Shown: positions 16,382 to 23,939, counted from the first letter of the stretch. The stretch: DNA of 54,628 bases from Phycisphaerales bacterium (GCA_009691805.1 SIAK01000015.1:1-54628); one strand, 5' to 3'. Notes: generated by a model not told the origin, from the letters alone. Translations and numbers: made by a program.

Positions 16382-16669
16382 GTTGAACCTCCCTTCGGGC
16401 GACGAGAGCCCGACATAACCAGTTGGAAGTATCTCACTAACGCACGAGCACGAGCATTCCCTGACGCAATCATTGTGCCATCCAAACCGTTCCCCCTGCT
16501 GATCAAATCGACGGATTGCAGGGGATGGCTTCAGCAGATTCACGCAACACACAGAGGAATCAGACGATTCCCTCGCCTGAAACGGCAGAAGAGTTCCCAA
16601 ACACACCGCGATTACCGCCGCCACAGCATTCAGCCATCATCAAAGCACCCACCACGCCCGAGCCGCCCA
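16382..16669. other. Intergenic stretch without recognised gene
   Basis: Between the YbjN-like start and the structured repeat. It holds a short inverted repeat TCGGGC/GCCCGA (16395-16413), just upstream of the YbjN-like ribosome binding site, which could be a leader hairpin. I see no convincing ORF. The small frames here lack ribosome binding sites and family resemblance. Confidence 0.5.
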
Positions 16670-16721
16670 CGAGCAACGGAATCTATCCGCACCGCGCAGC
16701 AAATTCCGCGCACGCGCCCAA
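16670..16721 (-). repeat. Structured 3' element, second module-1 unit of copy A
   Basis: 52-bp unit directly repeated from 16825-16876, with nine differences, eight of them transitions. In the minus-strand RNA the outer stem CGGAAT/ATTCCG is kept and the inner stem survives through G-U pairs. It lies after module 2 of copy A, so module 1 flanks module 2 on both sides. Confidence 0.75.
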
Positions 16722-16728
16722 ACACACA

Positions 16729-16824
16729 CTCCACTACCGACGGAGTCGGTGAGGGGCCAAAAAGACTGAAGTGCACGCAGGATTTCAGGCGTCTGCGATT
16801 CACTCGCAGCGCCTGAGTCGAAAG
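16729..16824 (-). repeat. Structured 3' element, module 2 of copy A
   Basis: 96 bp, about 95% identical to 42873-42967 read on the opposite strand. It contains a long imperfect palindrome (TCAGGCG, TGCGA, loop, TCGCA, CGCCTGA), a CTTTTTG run, and a second hairpin ACCGAC-TCC-GTCGGT. It is in the sense direction of the ThiF-like gene that ends at 16904. Confidence 0.85.
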
Positions 16825-16903
16825 CGAGCGACGGAATTTGTCCGCGCTGCGCGGCAGATTCCGCGCAAGCGCTCAACTACGCGCGAGCGCTCAACTACGC
16901 CTC
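16825..16903 (-). repeat. Structured 3' element, module 1 of copy A with tandem 18-bp lead-in
   Basis: Directly after the ThiF-like stop codon. Two 18-bp direct repeats (GCGTAGTTGAGCGCTYGC) lead into a 52-bp unit (16825-16876) that folds as outer stem CGGAAT/ATTCCG around inner stem CCGCG-CAG-CGCGG. Related units are at 42069, 42823 and 34257. Confidence 0.8.
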
Positions 16904-18001
16904 TTAGCCGCCGACAAACCGAGCGGCGATGCTGCGCGCGAACTCGGGTTCGGTGGTTCCTTCCACAATCACGCGACCGTCGGGAAAGACGATCAAGTTG
17001 ACGTTCGCTCCCGAGTCGGAAACTTCGCCGCGCAACTGACCGCGTAACGCTCCTGATTCAATTGTGAACGCGCCGTGCGGACGGAGACGTTCTGCCAACC
17101 GCCCTAAAAACTGCGCATCTTCGACGCTTCCAGCTGGAGCGATCTGCACTGCGTATCGACCACAAAGCACTCGCGCGCTTTGCGCGGCGGCGTTGAGAAA
17201 ATCGAACTGCCCGCGCGCGCAGCATGGACAAGCAGGATCGCGAGCTTCGTGAATGTCCGTGCGCCCAAACGAGAAGTCCTCGAGATCAAATCGCGTGAGC
17301 ACGTTGGCGAGCGACTCGCGCGAGTCCGCGGCCGCTGCGAGCGTGCGAAGCGCGAGCGCCGCTTGGAGCGATGCTGCGACGCCTGTTGCAGACGAGAGCA
17401 CGCCCGCAGAATCACAAGTCTCTGCGCTTCCCATCGGAGGCACGACAGGAACGAGACAGCGAAAGCATGGTCCCGCCGCTGGTTCAGCTGATGGAGCAGC
17501 GAGGCGTGGAAACAGCAACGCTGCCATTCCGCGCATACCGACCGCTCCGCCGTACACCATCGGCAGTCCGCGCTGCACCGCGACGTCGTTCAAGAGCAAC
17601 CGCGATTCGAAGTTGTCGAGACAGTCAATGAGGAGGGTCGCGCCCTCGGTGATGCGGAGCGCCGACAGAGGGCTGAATTCTTCCACCCACGCGCGCACTC
17701 GAACCTCGGAGTTCACCTGCGCCAACCGCTCCTTGGCAGCTTCTGCTTTGGGTCGGCGTGTCCGTGCGTCCGCTTCCGTGAACAGCGTTTGGCGCTGCAG
17801 ATTCGTGAGGTCAACAAGGTCGCGATCCACGAGCGTTGTCGTGCCAACCCCTGCCCGCACACATTGCTCCGCCACGACGGTACCGAGTGCCCCGCATCCG
17901 ACGATCACCACCGTTGACGCGAACAACCGCTCTTGCGCAGCCACACCAAAGTTCGAAAGCATCATCTGGCGGTGATAGCGAGTGAAGTCCGCGCGTTCCA
18001 T
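16904..18001 (-). CDS. ThiF/MoeB/HesA-family adenylyltransferase (E1-like)
   Basis: 365 residues. The N-terminus RYHRQMMLSNFG and the ATP-binding loop VIVGCGALGT are those of MoeB/ThiF. DCLDNFESRLLLND holds the Mg/ATP aspartate. Two Cys pairs (CFRC and CPCC) form the structural zinc site, and a cysteine in AETCDSAGVL sits where the catalytic or persulfide cysteine lies. The enzyme adenylates the C-terminal Gly-Gly of a ubiquitin-like sulfur carrier (ThiS or MoaD). The C-terminal 80 residues form an extra domain unlike rhodanese, ending in VNLIVFPDGRVIVEGT, as in other MoeB variants. Which carrier it serves is not shown by its neighbours. It begins within the end of the upstream ORF and has its own TACCCT box. 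Confidence 0.9.
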   Translation of the reverse strand: MERADFTRYHRQMMLSNFGVAAQERLFASTVVIVGCGALGTVVAEQCVRAGVGTTTLVDRDLVDLTNLQRQTLFTEADARTRRPKAEAAKERLAQVNSEVRVRAWVEEFSPLSALRITEGATLLIDCLDNFESRLLLNDVAVQRGLPMVYGGAVGMRGMAALLFPRLAAPSAEPAAGPCFRCLVPVVPPMGSAETCDSAGVLSSATGVAASLQAALALRTLAAAADSRESLANVLTRFDLEDFSFGRTDIHEARDPACPCCARGQFDFLNAAAQSARVLCGRYAVQIAPAGSVEDAQFLGRLAERLRPHGAFTIESGALRGQLRGEVSDSGANVNLIVFPDGRVIVEGTTEPEFARSIAARFVGG

Positions 18002-19286
18002 GACGGACAGGGTAGCCCGTGCTGGATGCGCTCGCGCCTACACGAAGCGCAGCGCAAACGATTCCGTCACTAAGCGCACTCGCGTTCGCCTGCGGAAGTC
18101 GCTCGAGCCGCTCCACATGGTCGAGCCGATGGAGGCGTCGATCAAGCGCTCGCTCACGATCGGAGCGCGGATCGCTCTCGTCAGGATCGGGCTTGAGGAC
18201 GACGCCTCCGAGTTTCAGCCACGCGTCGAAATCTTCAACCGCAAGTCCCGAAGGCGACGTCGTCAATCGGAATCGAAACTCCGACGTCGCTGCTGCCGAA
18301 ACGATGCGATCACACGCCGGCGGAATTTTCCCGCGTTCGAGCAACGCGCGCAAAGATTCTGCGAGCAGCGCATGGTCGTTTTGCGTCGCGCTCCACGCGC
18401 GAAGTGCGCGCGCGACGTTCAACTTCGCGCTGCCAAGATCCGCTCGCGTTCGCGTGCGAAGGCGCAGTTCCAATATCGCCGCTTTCAATTCTGTGCAGCC
18501 GTCATCCGCTGCGTGCTCCATGAGCCCGCACATCCACGCGGTGTAGCGATCGTTCCAGGAGTTCCACGCTTCAATTTCGGTTCGCAGCGTCTCACAAGCA
18601 TCCGTCGCGCGCTTGAATGTCCCCCGATCGAGGACACCGCTTCGCTTCCACGATTGGTACAAGCGCACGCGTTGTCGATCCGCACGCGGATCCGCCATCG
18701 CAGTACTCGCATCAAGCATGCGAAGAACGTCCTCCCAATCGAGCACGCAAGTCGGCGCCAACCGACGCAAGAGTGCTTCACGCATGAGCAGATCTGCAAG
18801 CGGATCATGCTCAAGAAGCGAACTCATGAGCAACCGTTCAGCGGAATATGGACTCAGATTCGACGCTAGAGCGCTCGCATCCACAAGCACCGCGGAAACC
18901 GCAAGCGGAGGCTCGGAGAGTGCGGATCCATTTTGCAATGCACGTGCATTGAAACGGCTCGCGTCCGTCGCGCTTCGCAACGCATCGCGCGCGAGCGCAA
19001 CAACAGCAGCACGCTCGACATCGGACGCTCTCGCGAGAGCAGGAAGCGATCCGCATCGACGCGCCATCGCCTCGCTCTTCGCGACTTCATCGACGAACAT
19101 CTCGCTCGCATTCCCCGCATCCGCGCGCGCTGACATCGCCTGCGCATTCGAGAGTGGTGCCACGAGCACGCACCAACTCAACATCCACGCGCAACAACGC
19201 AACTGGTTCGCGTCAAGTCGACGACCGCTCCATCGCAATGAACATTTCGCTAGCCAACCAACCAATTCCCAGATACCCCTTCCCAT
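17811..19286 (-). CDS. Exported protein of unknown function; 3' end overlaps the ThiF-like gene by 191 bp
   Basis: 491 residues as read. Start ATG 19286 is supported by GGAGG 6 bp upstream. A hydrophobic segment at about residues 33-50 (MLSWCVLVAPLSNAQA) looks like a signal peptide with an unusually long N-region; an internal ATG at 19184 would give a normal signal peptide. The mature part is helical, Ala/Arg/Leu-rich, without known motifs. The last about 65 residues are read from inside the ThiF-like gene in another frame and are Arg/Cys/Gly-rich like an out-of-frame translation. The real C-terminus may be near 18010, with a lost stop or a sequencing frameshift. Confidence 0.55.
   Translation of the reverse strand: MGRGIWELVGWLAKCSLRWSGRRLDANQLRCCAWMLSWCVLVAPLSNAQAMSARADAGNASEMFVDEVAKSEAMARRCGSLPALARASDVERAAVVALARDALRSATDASRFNARALQNGSALSEPPLAVSAVLVDASALASNLSPYSAERLLMSSLLEHDPLADLLMREALLRRLAPTCVLDWEDVLRMLDASTAMADPRADRQRVRLYQSWKRSGVLDRGTFKRATDACETLRTEIEAWNSWNDRYTAWMCGLMEHAADDGCTELKAAILELRLRTRTRADLGSAKLNVARALRAWSATQNDHALLAESLRALLERGKIPPACDRIVSAAATSEFRFRLTTSPSGLAVEDFDAWLKLGGVVLKPDPDESDPRSDRERALDRRLHRLDHVERLERLPQANASALSDGIVCAALRVGASASSTGYPVRHGTRGLHSLSPPDDAFELWCGCARAVVRVNGGDRRMRGTRYRRGGAMCAGRGWHDNARGSRPC
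18009..18014 (-). promoter_or_regulatory. Candidate -10 box (TACCCT) for the ThiF-like gene
   Basis: TACCCT on the minus strand ends 7 bp before ATG 18001, inside the end of the upstream ORF. It supports independent, leaderless expression. Confidence 0.3.
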
Positions 19287-19454
19287 CACTCACCTCCGAA
19301 TCCAACCTCCGACACTTCACATAACGCGCATCCGCGACACCGCTCACGCAGATGCATGACCCCAGTTCTACACGGAGAAAACACGCGCACTCCGTACTCC
19401 TTCCTTTTTTCTAGAACAAATTTTGAGCGTCGCCGCGCGCGTCACGCTCGGCGT

Positions 19455-21164
19455 TCAAGCGCGACTCTGCAGCAACGCCCGCGCCATCGCAAGCAGCACG
19501 TTGGGCGCAAATGGTTTGACGATGTAGCGTTGATGCGGCAAAATCGTTCCTTCGCGCAGTGCAGGATCGTCGGTGTATCCGCTCATGAAAATCGTCGGGA
19601 TTCGCGGCGCGACCTTTTCAATCAGCCTCGCCATCTCGAGCCCCGTGTATCCACGCATCATCACATCACTCACGAGAAGATCAAACTTTGGTGAGCGCAC
19701 CGCGATCGTGACAGCTTCGCGCGGATCCGCAACCGCCGTGACGATGTAGCCAGCCGTTGCCAAAACTTGTTCGATGAGCCGTCGCACCATGTCCTCATCT
19801 TCGACAAGCAGCACGCGCTCGCCCGACACACGAGGCGGCGGCGTTGCGCTCTGCTCGACCGTGTTGAGCGCAACGAACTTCGGTATGCGCACGAGAAACT
19901 TCGCGCCTTGCCCAGGTTCACTCTCCACCTCAATCTGTCCACCAACCTGCTGCACCAGTCCATAGACCGTCGACAAGCCAAGACCGCTGCCCTTGCCAAT
20001 CTCTTTCGTCGTGAAGAATGGATCGAAGATGTTCGCCTTCGTTTTCGCATCCATCCCTGTGCCGCTATCCGTGACTTCAATCGTGAGCCAAGTTTTCGAT
20101 TCCAGTTTCGTCGCATCACCACCCTCGGTGCTCACAGTCGAAACCTCTCGAGGAGTTTCCATGACCATCACAGAGACCGCGCCACCGTGCGGCATCGCAT
20201 CGCGCGCGTTGATCACCAGATTCATCATGATCTGATGGAGCGAGGACGGATCCATCCACACTTTGCCAAGTCCTTCTTGCGCATTCACCGTGAACTGAAT
20301 GTTCTCACCGATGAGTGGACGAAGAATGCGCTCGATCGTCTTCACTTCGAGCGCAGGATCAATCGCTTCTGGTTGAATGATTTTTTGCCGTGAAAACGCG
20401 AGTAACTGCTGCGTCAGTCCTGTGGCGCGATCTGCTGCAGCGTGAATCTGATCGACCCAGTTGCGCACCTGACCGCCTTCAGGCAACCTCGTGGACGCGA
20501 GCGAGGCATAGCCGGCGATTGCCATCAGGATGTTGTTGAAGTCATGCGCAACGCCACCTGCAAGTCGTCCCACCGCTTCAACCTTCTGGCTCTGTCGCAA
20601 CTGCGCTTCGAGTTGTTCACGAACGATGAGTTGTTCTTCAAGCTGCTTGTTGCGCTCATCAAGACGCTTCGCAGTCTCTCGCAATCGATTCGCGAGCAGA
20701 TTCAAATCTCCAAGCGTCAGGTCGCGCGTCTGCTGTAACACAAGTAAATCCCCGCGCGGATCGTGCGGTGGAAAATCGTCGAAGCTAAGCCCGTGCAACG
20801 CGAAATCTTCGAGGCGCACAATCCAAGGACCGCCGACGAACGAAAGATGAGCGCCTTGTCCTGCGCGCAGCATTTGCCCGCGCAATGCGAGTGATGGCTT
20901 CGACCGCACGTGGAGGAGAAAGATATCTGCGGTGCGTGACCAGATGGAATCAAAGTCCACGCAGCCGAGCGGTCGTTCAATCTCAAAGTGCGTGCGAACA
21001 TCATCACCCACGCGAATCGTCGGCGCGAAAGTACTCCAGCGCGGGCCGAGCGCAGTGATACACAACGCGCGGTCGACTTCAAAACAGAAAGGAAAAAGTT
21101 CCGCAAGCTCCGCGCCCGAAAGCGCATGCGCGTTGCCGTCGCGAATCACGAGATCGAATTCCAT
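19455..21164 (-). CDS. HNOBA-domain hybrid histidine kinase with receiver (H-NOX partner)
   Basis: 569 residues. Residues 1-145 match the heme-NO-binding-associated (HNOBA) domain found in soluble guanylate cyclases (FPFCFEVDRAL, HFEIERP, GQMLRAGQGAHLSFVGGP). A signalling coiled coil follows (about 150-195). The kinase core has the H box VAHDFNN with the phospho-histidine, N box NLVINARDAMP, DSGTGMD, FDPFFTTKE and GKGSGLGLS. The C-terminal receiver has the acidic pair VEDED, phospho-aspartate in SDVMM, and lysine in VKPFA. There is no membrane segment, so it is cytoplasmic. It overlaps the H-NOX gene by 19 bp and is almost certainly its signalling partner. No output domain or separate response regulator is nearby. 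Confidence 0.93.
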   Translation of the reverse strand: MEFDLVIRDGNAHALSGAELAELFPFCFEVDRALCITALGPRWSTFAPTIRVGDDVRTHFEIERPLGCVDFDSIWSRTADIFLLHVRSKPSLALRGQMLRAGQGAHLSFVGGPWIVRLEDFALHGLSFDDFPPHDPRGDLLVLQQTRDLTLGDLNLLANRLRETAKRLDERNKQLEEQLIVREQLEAQLRQSQKVEAVGRLAGGVAHDFNNILMAIAGYASLASTRLPEGGQVRNWVDQIHAAADRATGLTQQLLAFSRQKIIQPEAIDPALEVKTIERILRPLIGENIQFTVNAQEGLGKVWMDPSSLHQIMMNLVINARDAMPHGGAVSVMVMETPREVSTVSTEGGDATKLESKTWLTIEVTDSGTGMDAKTKANIFDPFFTTKEIGKGSGLGLSTVYGLVQQVGGQIEVESEPGQGAKFLVRIPKFVALNTVEQSATPPPRVSGERVLLVEDEDMVRRLIEQVLATAGYIVTAVADPREAVTIAVRSPKFDLLVSDVMMRGYTGLEMARLIEKVAPRIPTIFMSGYTDDPALREGTILPHQRYIVKPFAPNVLLAMARALLQSRA

Positions 21165-21697
21165 CGAATGAAGAAGGTGTCATGCGCAGCGTCGCCTTCG
21201 ACACGCACATGTGTAATCTCCGCATCGACGTTGAAGCGACTCGCGAGACCTTTCAATAGTCCCACCACAAATGGCGCCAGACCTGCACGATGCGAGTGAT
21301 AGTGCAGCACGAGTGATTGCTCACTTTCCTCCGCAACTCGAAATGACGGCGGCTGCAGATTCGGGAACGAAAGTTTCACTCGCGTGTGCAGCGCATCGAG
21401 GTTTCGGAGGATGGTCGGGAACGAAGTGCCCGCGTTCTCTAGCAATCTTCCGTAGCCCGCTTCACCTGTGAAGAGCACCCAGTATTTTCCGAACTCTTCC
21501 AGAACCACGTCCGCGGGAAGATTGAGCACGGTGCAGGTTACGCCGACGAGGTTGTAGGTCACCGCATCGTCGTAACTTCCCATGGAAATGAATGGTTCGT
21601 CGGGCACGCCCACCTCTGAACGAATCTTGCCCCACGTCTCATCACCATACTTACTGCGAATGAGGCCCTCGACGGCTTTGTTGACGAGTCCGTACAT
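21146..21697 (-). CDS. H-NOX heme nitric-oxide sensor
   Basis: 183 residues, the normal length of a stand-alone H-NOX. It starts MYGLVNKAVEGLI, as the family does. The proximal heme histidine is H104 in LDALHTRV; PP follows at 116-117; the heme-propionate motif Y-x-S-x-R is Y133-H-S135-H-R137. No tyrosine is found shortly after R137, where O2-binding H-NOX proteins have one, so it should bind NO and exclude O2 (inference). The start at 21697 fits the family start; a TACGCT box ends 6 bp before it. The HNOBA kinase follows with a 19-bp overlap. It comes directly after the rpsL-rpsG terminator, where many bacteria have fusA. Confidence 0.93.
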   Translation of the reverse strand: MYGLVNKAVEGLIRSKYGDETWGKIRSEVGVPDEPFISMGSYDDAVTYNLVGVTCTVLNLPADVVLEEFGKYWVLFTGEAGYGRLLENAGTSFPTILRNLDALHTRVKLSFPNLQPPSFRVAEESEQSLVLHYHSHRAGLAPFVVGLLKGLASRFNVDAEITHVRVEGDAAHDTFFIRWNSIS

Positions 21698-21703
21698 GCG
21701 GAA

Positions 21704-21709
21704 AGCGTA
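21704..21709 (-). promoter_or_regulatory. Candidate -10 box (TACGCT) for the H-NOX operon
   Basis: TACGCT on the minus strand ends 6 bp before ATG 21697. It lies downstream of the rpsG terminator, so the sensor pair would be transcribed separately from the ribosomal genes. Confidence 0.35.
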
Positions 21710-21753
21710 TCGACAGCAGTGCGTGTAGAGAATCAAACTGCGCGCGCAGGATT

Positions 21754-21788
21754 AAAAAAGACGGGCACCATGGTTGGGTGCCCGTCTT
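21754..21788 (-). terminator. Strong intrinsic terminator of rpsL-rpsG
   Basis: Perfect 12-bp stem (AAGACGGGCACC with GGTGCCCGTCTT), 7-base loop, followed by six T on the minus strand. It starts 27 bp after the rpsG stop codon. Confidence 0.92.
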
Positions 21789-21814
21789 CAAAATTTCATT
21801 GAACCGAAGATTTC

Positions 21815-22309
21815 TTACCAAGCGAAGTGCGCGAAGGCCTTGTTCGCATCCGCCATGCGGTGCGTGTTGTCCTTCGTGGTCACTGCCTTGCCTTCGTGCT
21901 TCGCTGCGTCCCAGAGTTCCTTCGCGAGGCGCATGTGCATCGGTCGACCGCGCTCGCTGCGCGCAGCTTCAAGAACCCAGCGGAACGCGAGCGATTGCTG
22001 ACGACGCTTGTTCAACTGCATGGGAACCTGGTAGTTCGCACCGCCGACGCGCTTGGAGCGCACTTCGACTGCAGGACGCACGTTATCGAGCGCTTGGTGG
22101 AAGAGTTCGATCGAAGAACGTGGAAGTGTTTCCAGCTTCTCCTTCTCGAGCTTTGCTTGGATCGCATCGAGCGCCGCGTACATCACGCGTTGCGCAGTGG
22201 CTTTCTCGCCACCTTCCATGAGACAGTTGATGAACTTGGCAAGCACGCGATCTTGAAAACGGGGATCGGGCTTGAGTTGCGATTCAGATGCTGTGTATCG
22301 ACGGGGCAT
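21815..22309 (-). CDS. rpsG: 30S ribosomal protein S7
   Basis: 164 residues, slightly longer than the usual 156. It has the S7 signature DPRFQDRVLAKFINCLM, the 16S-binding helix region, and RPAVEVRSKRVGGANYQVP. It nucleates assembly of the 30S head by binding the 3' domain of 16S rRNA and contacts tRNA at the E site. Start ATG 22309 is supported by AAGGAG 7 bases upstream, one of the clearest ribosome binding sites in the window. The 143-bp spacer before it can fold into hairpins, as in the S7-regulated spacer of the E. coli str operon. A strong terminator follows, and fusA/tuf are absent. Confidence 0.98.
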   Translation of the reverse strand: MPRRYTASESQLKPDPRFQDRVLAKFINCLMEGGEKATAQRVMYAALDAIQAKLEKEKLETLPRSSIELFHQALDNVRPAVEVRSKRVGGANYQVPMQLNKRRQQSLAFRWVLEAARSERGRPMHMRLAKELWDAAKHEGKAVTTKDNTHRMADANKAFAHFAW

Positions 22310-22329
22310 TGCAGACTCCTTATTGCTAC

Positions 22330-22395
22330 GGTCGCGATCTGCGACCCTGTTCACCGCAGGCTTGGAGCGTGGGCTATCCCGAACTGAGGCCTGCG
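22330..22395 (-). promoter_or_regulatory. Structured rpsL-rpsG spacer, candidate S7 autoregulatory site
   Basis: Two hairpins can form in the minus-strand mRNA of the 143-bp spacer. One is GGTCGC/GCGACC (22330-22346, 5-base loop) close to the rpsG ribosome binding site. The other is CGCAGGC/GCCTGCG (22355-22361 with 22389-22395). In E. coli, S7 binds this spacer to repress its own translation. Use of the site here is inference. Confidence 0.4.
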
Positions 22396-22452
22396 ATTAC
22401 TCGCTGTCACTTCAGACCATCCGAAGCGACGATGAAATTTGATTCTTCAGGC

Positions 22453-22845
22453 TTACTTCTTCTTCTTCGAAGCGGCAGCCTTCTTCTTCACGCCGTAGCA
22501 CGAACGGCTCTTCTTACGGCCATCGACGCCGAGGCAATCGAGCGCACCACGCACGACGTGGTAACGAACACCAGGAAGATCTCGCACACGACCACCACGC
22601 ACGAGCACGATCGAGTGCTCTTGCAAGTTGTGACCCTCGCCACCGATGTATGCCGTCACTTCATTGCCGTTCGTCAAACGAACGCGGCACACCTTGCGAA
22701 GCGCGGAGTTGGGCTTCTTTGGCGTAACAGTCCGCACCTGAAGGCAAACGCCACGGCGCTGTGGACATGCTTTGAGATCCTTCACCTTCGACTTGGAAGG
22801 CTGGTGGACGCGTGGGGTTCGAACTAACTGGTTGATGGTCGGCAT
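22453..22845 (-). CDS. rpsL: 30S ribosomal protein S12
   Basis: 130 residues. S12 is present from [12 protein letters not shown] to the lysine-rich tail, with [20 protein letters not shown] and [10 protein letters not shown] intact. S12 lies at the decoding centre and controls fidelity. Position 43 is the usual lysine, but position 88 is arginine (GGRVRDLPG, codon CGA) where most bacteria have lysine; K88R is a classic streptomycin-resistance substitution in Mycobacterium tuberculosis. The start at 22845 is set by the conserved MPTI; the open frame upstream is not S12. It is followed by rpsG. Confidence 0.98.
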   Translation of the reverse strand: MPTINQLVRTPRVHQPSKSKVKDLKACPQRRGVCLQVRTVTPKKPNSALRKVCRVRLTNGNEVTAYIGGEGHNLQEHSIVLVRGGRVRDLPGVRYHVVRGALDCLGVDGRKKSRSCYGVKKKAAASKKKK

Positions 22846-22872
22846 AGCTGTAAAACCTGCGGGGGATCGAGA

Positions 22873-22901
22873 AGGATAGCGGGAACTGCAAGCGGTTGCA
22901 A
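22873..22901 (-). promoter_or_regulatory. Promoter of rpsL-rpsG
   Basis: On the minus strand TTGCAA (22896-22901) and TATCCT (22873-22878) are separated by 17 bp, four of six matches each to sigma-70 consensus. The predicted leader is about 20 bases. Confidence 0.5.
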
Positions 22902-22951
22902 AGGGGTGAATCGAGCAACTTGCAAAGAAGTTGAATCGACCCGATCGGACG

Positions 22952-23416
22952 TCACATCGCTGACTGAATCGCCGCGACCGCCAATCGGTCGCACTCGGTG
23001 TTCTGTGGATGCTCAGTGTGCCCGCGAATCCAACGGCAATGAATCGAGTGGTGCGCGCGAAGCTGGTCCAGATCACGCCAGAGATCTGCGTTCAAAAGCG
23101 CCCCCTCCTTCCGCTTCCACCCTCGCTTCTTCCAACCGTCGATCCACTCATTCAGCCCCTTCACGAGGTACTGGCTGTCGCTGACGACTTCAACCGCGTG
23201 TGGTCCAATAAGTGATCGAAGCCCTTCGACCGCCGCCAAGAGTTCCATTCGATTATTCGTCGTGTGCCTCTCGAATCCTGAACCAGAGCTCACCGTCGAA
23301 CCCTGCTCGAGGATCCATGCCCACCCGCCAGGACCGGGATTTCCAGAACAGGCGCCATCGGTATAGAGAGAAACTCGAGGAGTGCTGGTGGAAAGGTTTG
23401 GAAGCGAGCTCGGCAT
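22952..23416 (-). CDS. rnhA: Ribonuclease HI
   Basis: 154 residues, the usual size. The catalytic carboxylates are all present: D20 in [16 protein letters not shown]58 in NNRMELLA, D80 in VSDSQY and D143 in ECDRLA; the helper histidine is in RGHTEHPQN. The basic handle region [12 protein letters not shown] is also present. It degrades RNA in RNA-DNA hybrids, removing primers and R-loops. Start ATG 23416 gives the normal N-terminal length; the frame remains open upstream without family similarity. It precedes rpsL on the same strand with a 106-bp gap containing the rpsL promoter. Confidence 0.96.
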   Translation of the reverse strand: MPSSLPNLSTSTPRVSLYTDGACSGNPGPGGWAWILEQGSTVSSGSGFERHTTNNRMELLAAVEGLRSLIGPHAVEVVSDSQYLVKGLNEWIDGWKKRGWKRKEGALLNADLWRDLDQLRAHHSIHCRWIRGHTEHPQNTECDRLAVAAIQSAM

Positions 23417-23492
23417 GCGGGGATTCAACGAAAAAATCAGATTGACGAAAATGAAAATCGATGGCGAACCATAGTTCATGCGCACCGCAGGC

Positions 23493-23520
23493 TTGACATA
23501 ACGCAGGTTTTTCCTAGACT
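23493..23520 (+). promoter_or_regulatory. Strong sigma-70-type promoter for rpmF and fatty-acid genes
   Basis: Perfect -35 TTGACA (23493-23498), 16-bp spacer, -10 TAGACT (23515-23520). Transcription would start near 23527 and leave a leader of about 165 bases before rpmF. It is the best consensus promoter in the window. Confidence 0.7.
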
Positions 23521-23649
23521 AGCGATTCTTCGCTCCGCTCGCCCGACGATCTTCGTTCGGTGCGCGGCGCACAAATCCATTCGAGCACAGGACCTCGAAA
23601 TGATTTGACATCTGCTGACTGCTTCCACAGCGGCGAGTCCCGTTTGCAC

Positions 23650-23670
23650 AAGTCACCTCACGGGTGACTT
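23650..23670 (+). promoter_or_regulatory. Hairpin in the rpmF leader
   Basis: Perfect 8-bp inverted repeat AAGTCACC/GGTGACTT with a 5-base loop, ending 23 bp before the rpmF ATG. It is not followed by a T run, so a translational or stability role is more likely than termination. Function is not known. Confidence 0.5.
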
Positions 23671-23693
23671 CGACTGAAAGGTCTAAGACAGCC

Positions 23694-23882
23694 ATGCTTC
23701 CAGCATTTCGGAAATCCCCAGGCCGTACTCGCCGCGGACGTAATCACCATGCGATCGCGAAGACGCACACCGTGCTCTGCCCAAATTGCGGTACCGCGAA
23801 GCGTCCACACTGCGCATGCTCTGGTTGCGGCTATGTTCGCCCGGGCCTGCAAGTGAAGATCGGCAAGAATCCAGAAGCCTAA
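23694..23882 (+). CDS. rpmF: 50S ribosomal protein L32
   Basis: 62 residues. The basic N-terminal half (RKSPGRTRRGRNHH) is followed by a four-cysteine zinc ribbon, CPNC and CSGC, then GYVRPGLQV, as in L32 of the zinc-binding type. The family start MAVP is replaced by MLPA. The order rpmF-plsX-fabH is the classic arrangement coupling ribosome and membrane synthesis; the yceD/DUF177 gene that often precedes rpmF is missing. A consensus promoter and a long leader with a hairpin lie upstream. Confidence 0.93.
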   Translation: MLPAFRKSPGRTRRGRNHHAIAKTHTVLCPNCGTAKRPHCACSGCGYVRPGLQVKIGKNPEA

Positions 23883-23939
23883 GTCTGTGATGTGTTTCGC
23901 TCGCCTGTTCGACTACGATCGAGCACTCGGAGCGACCCC

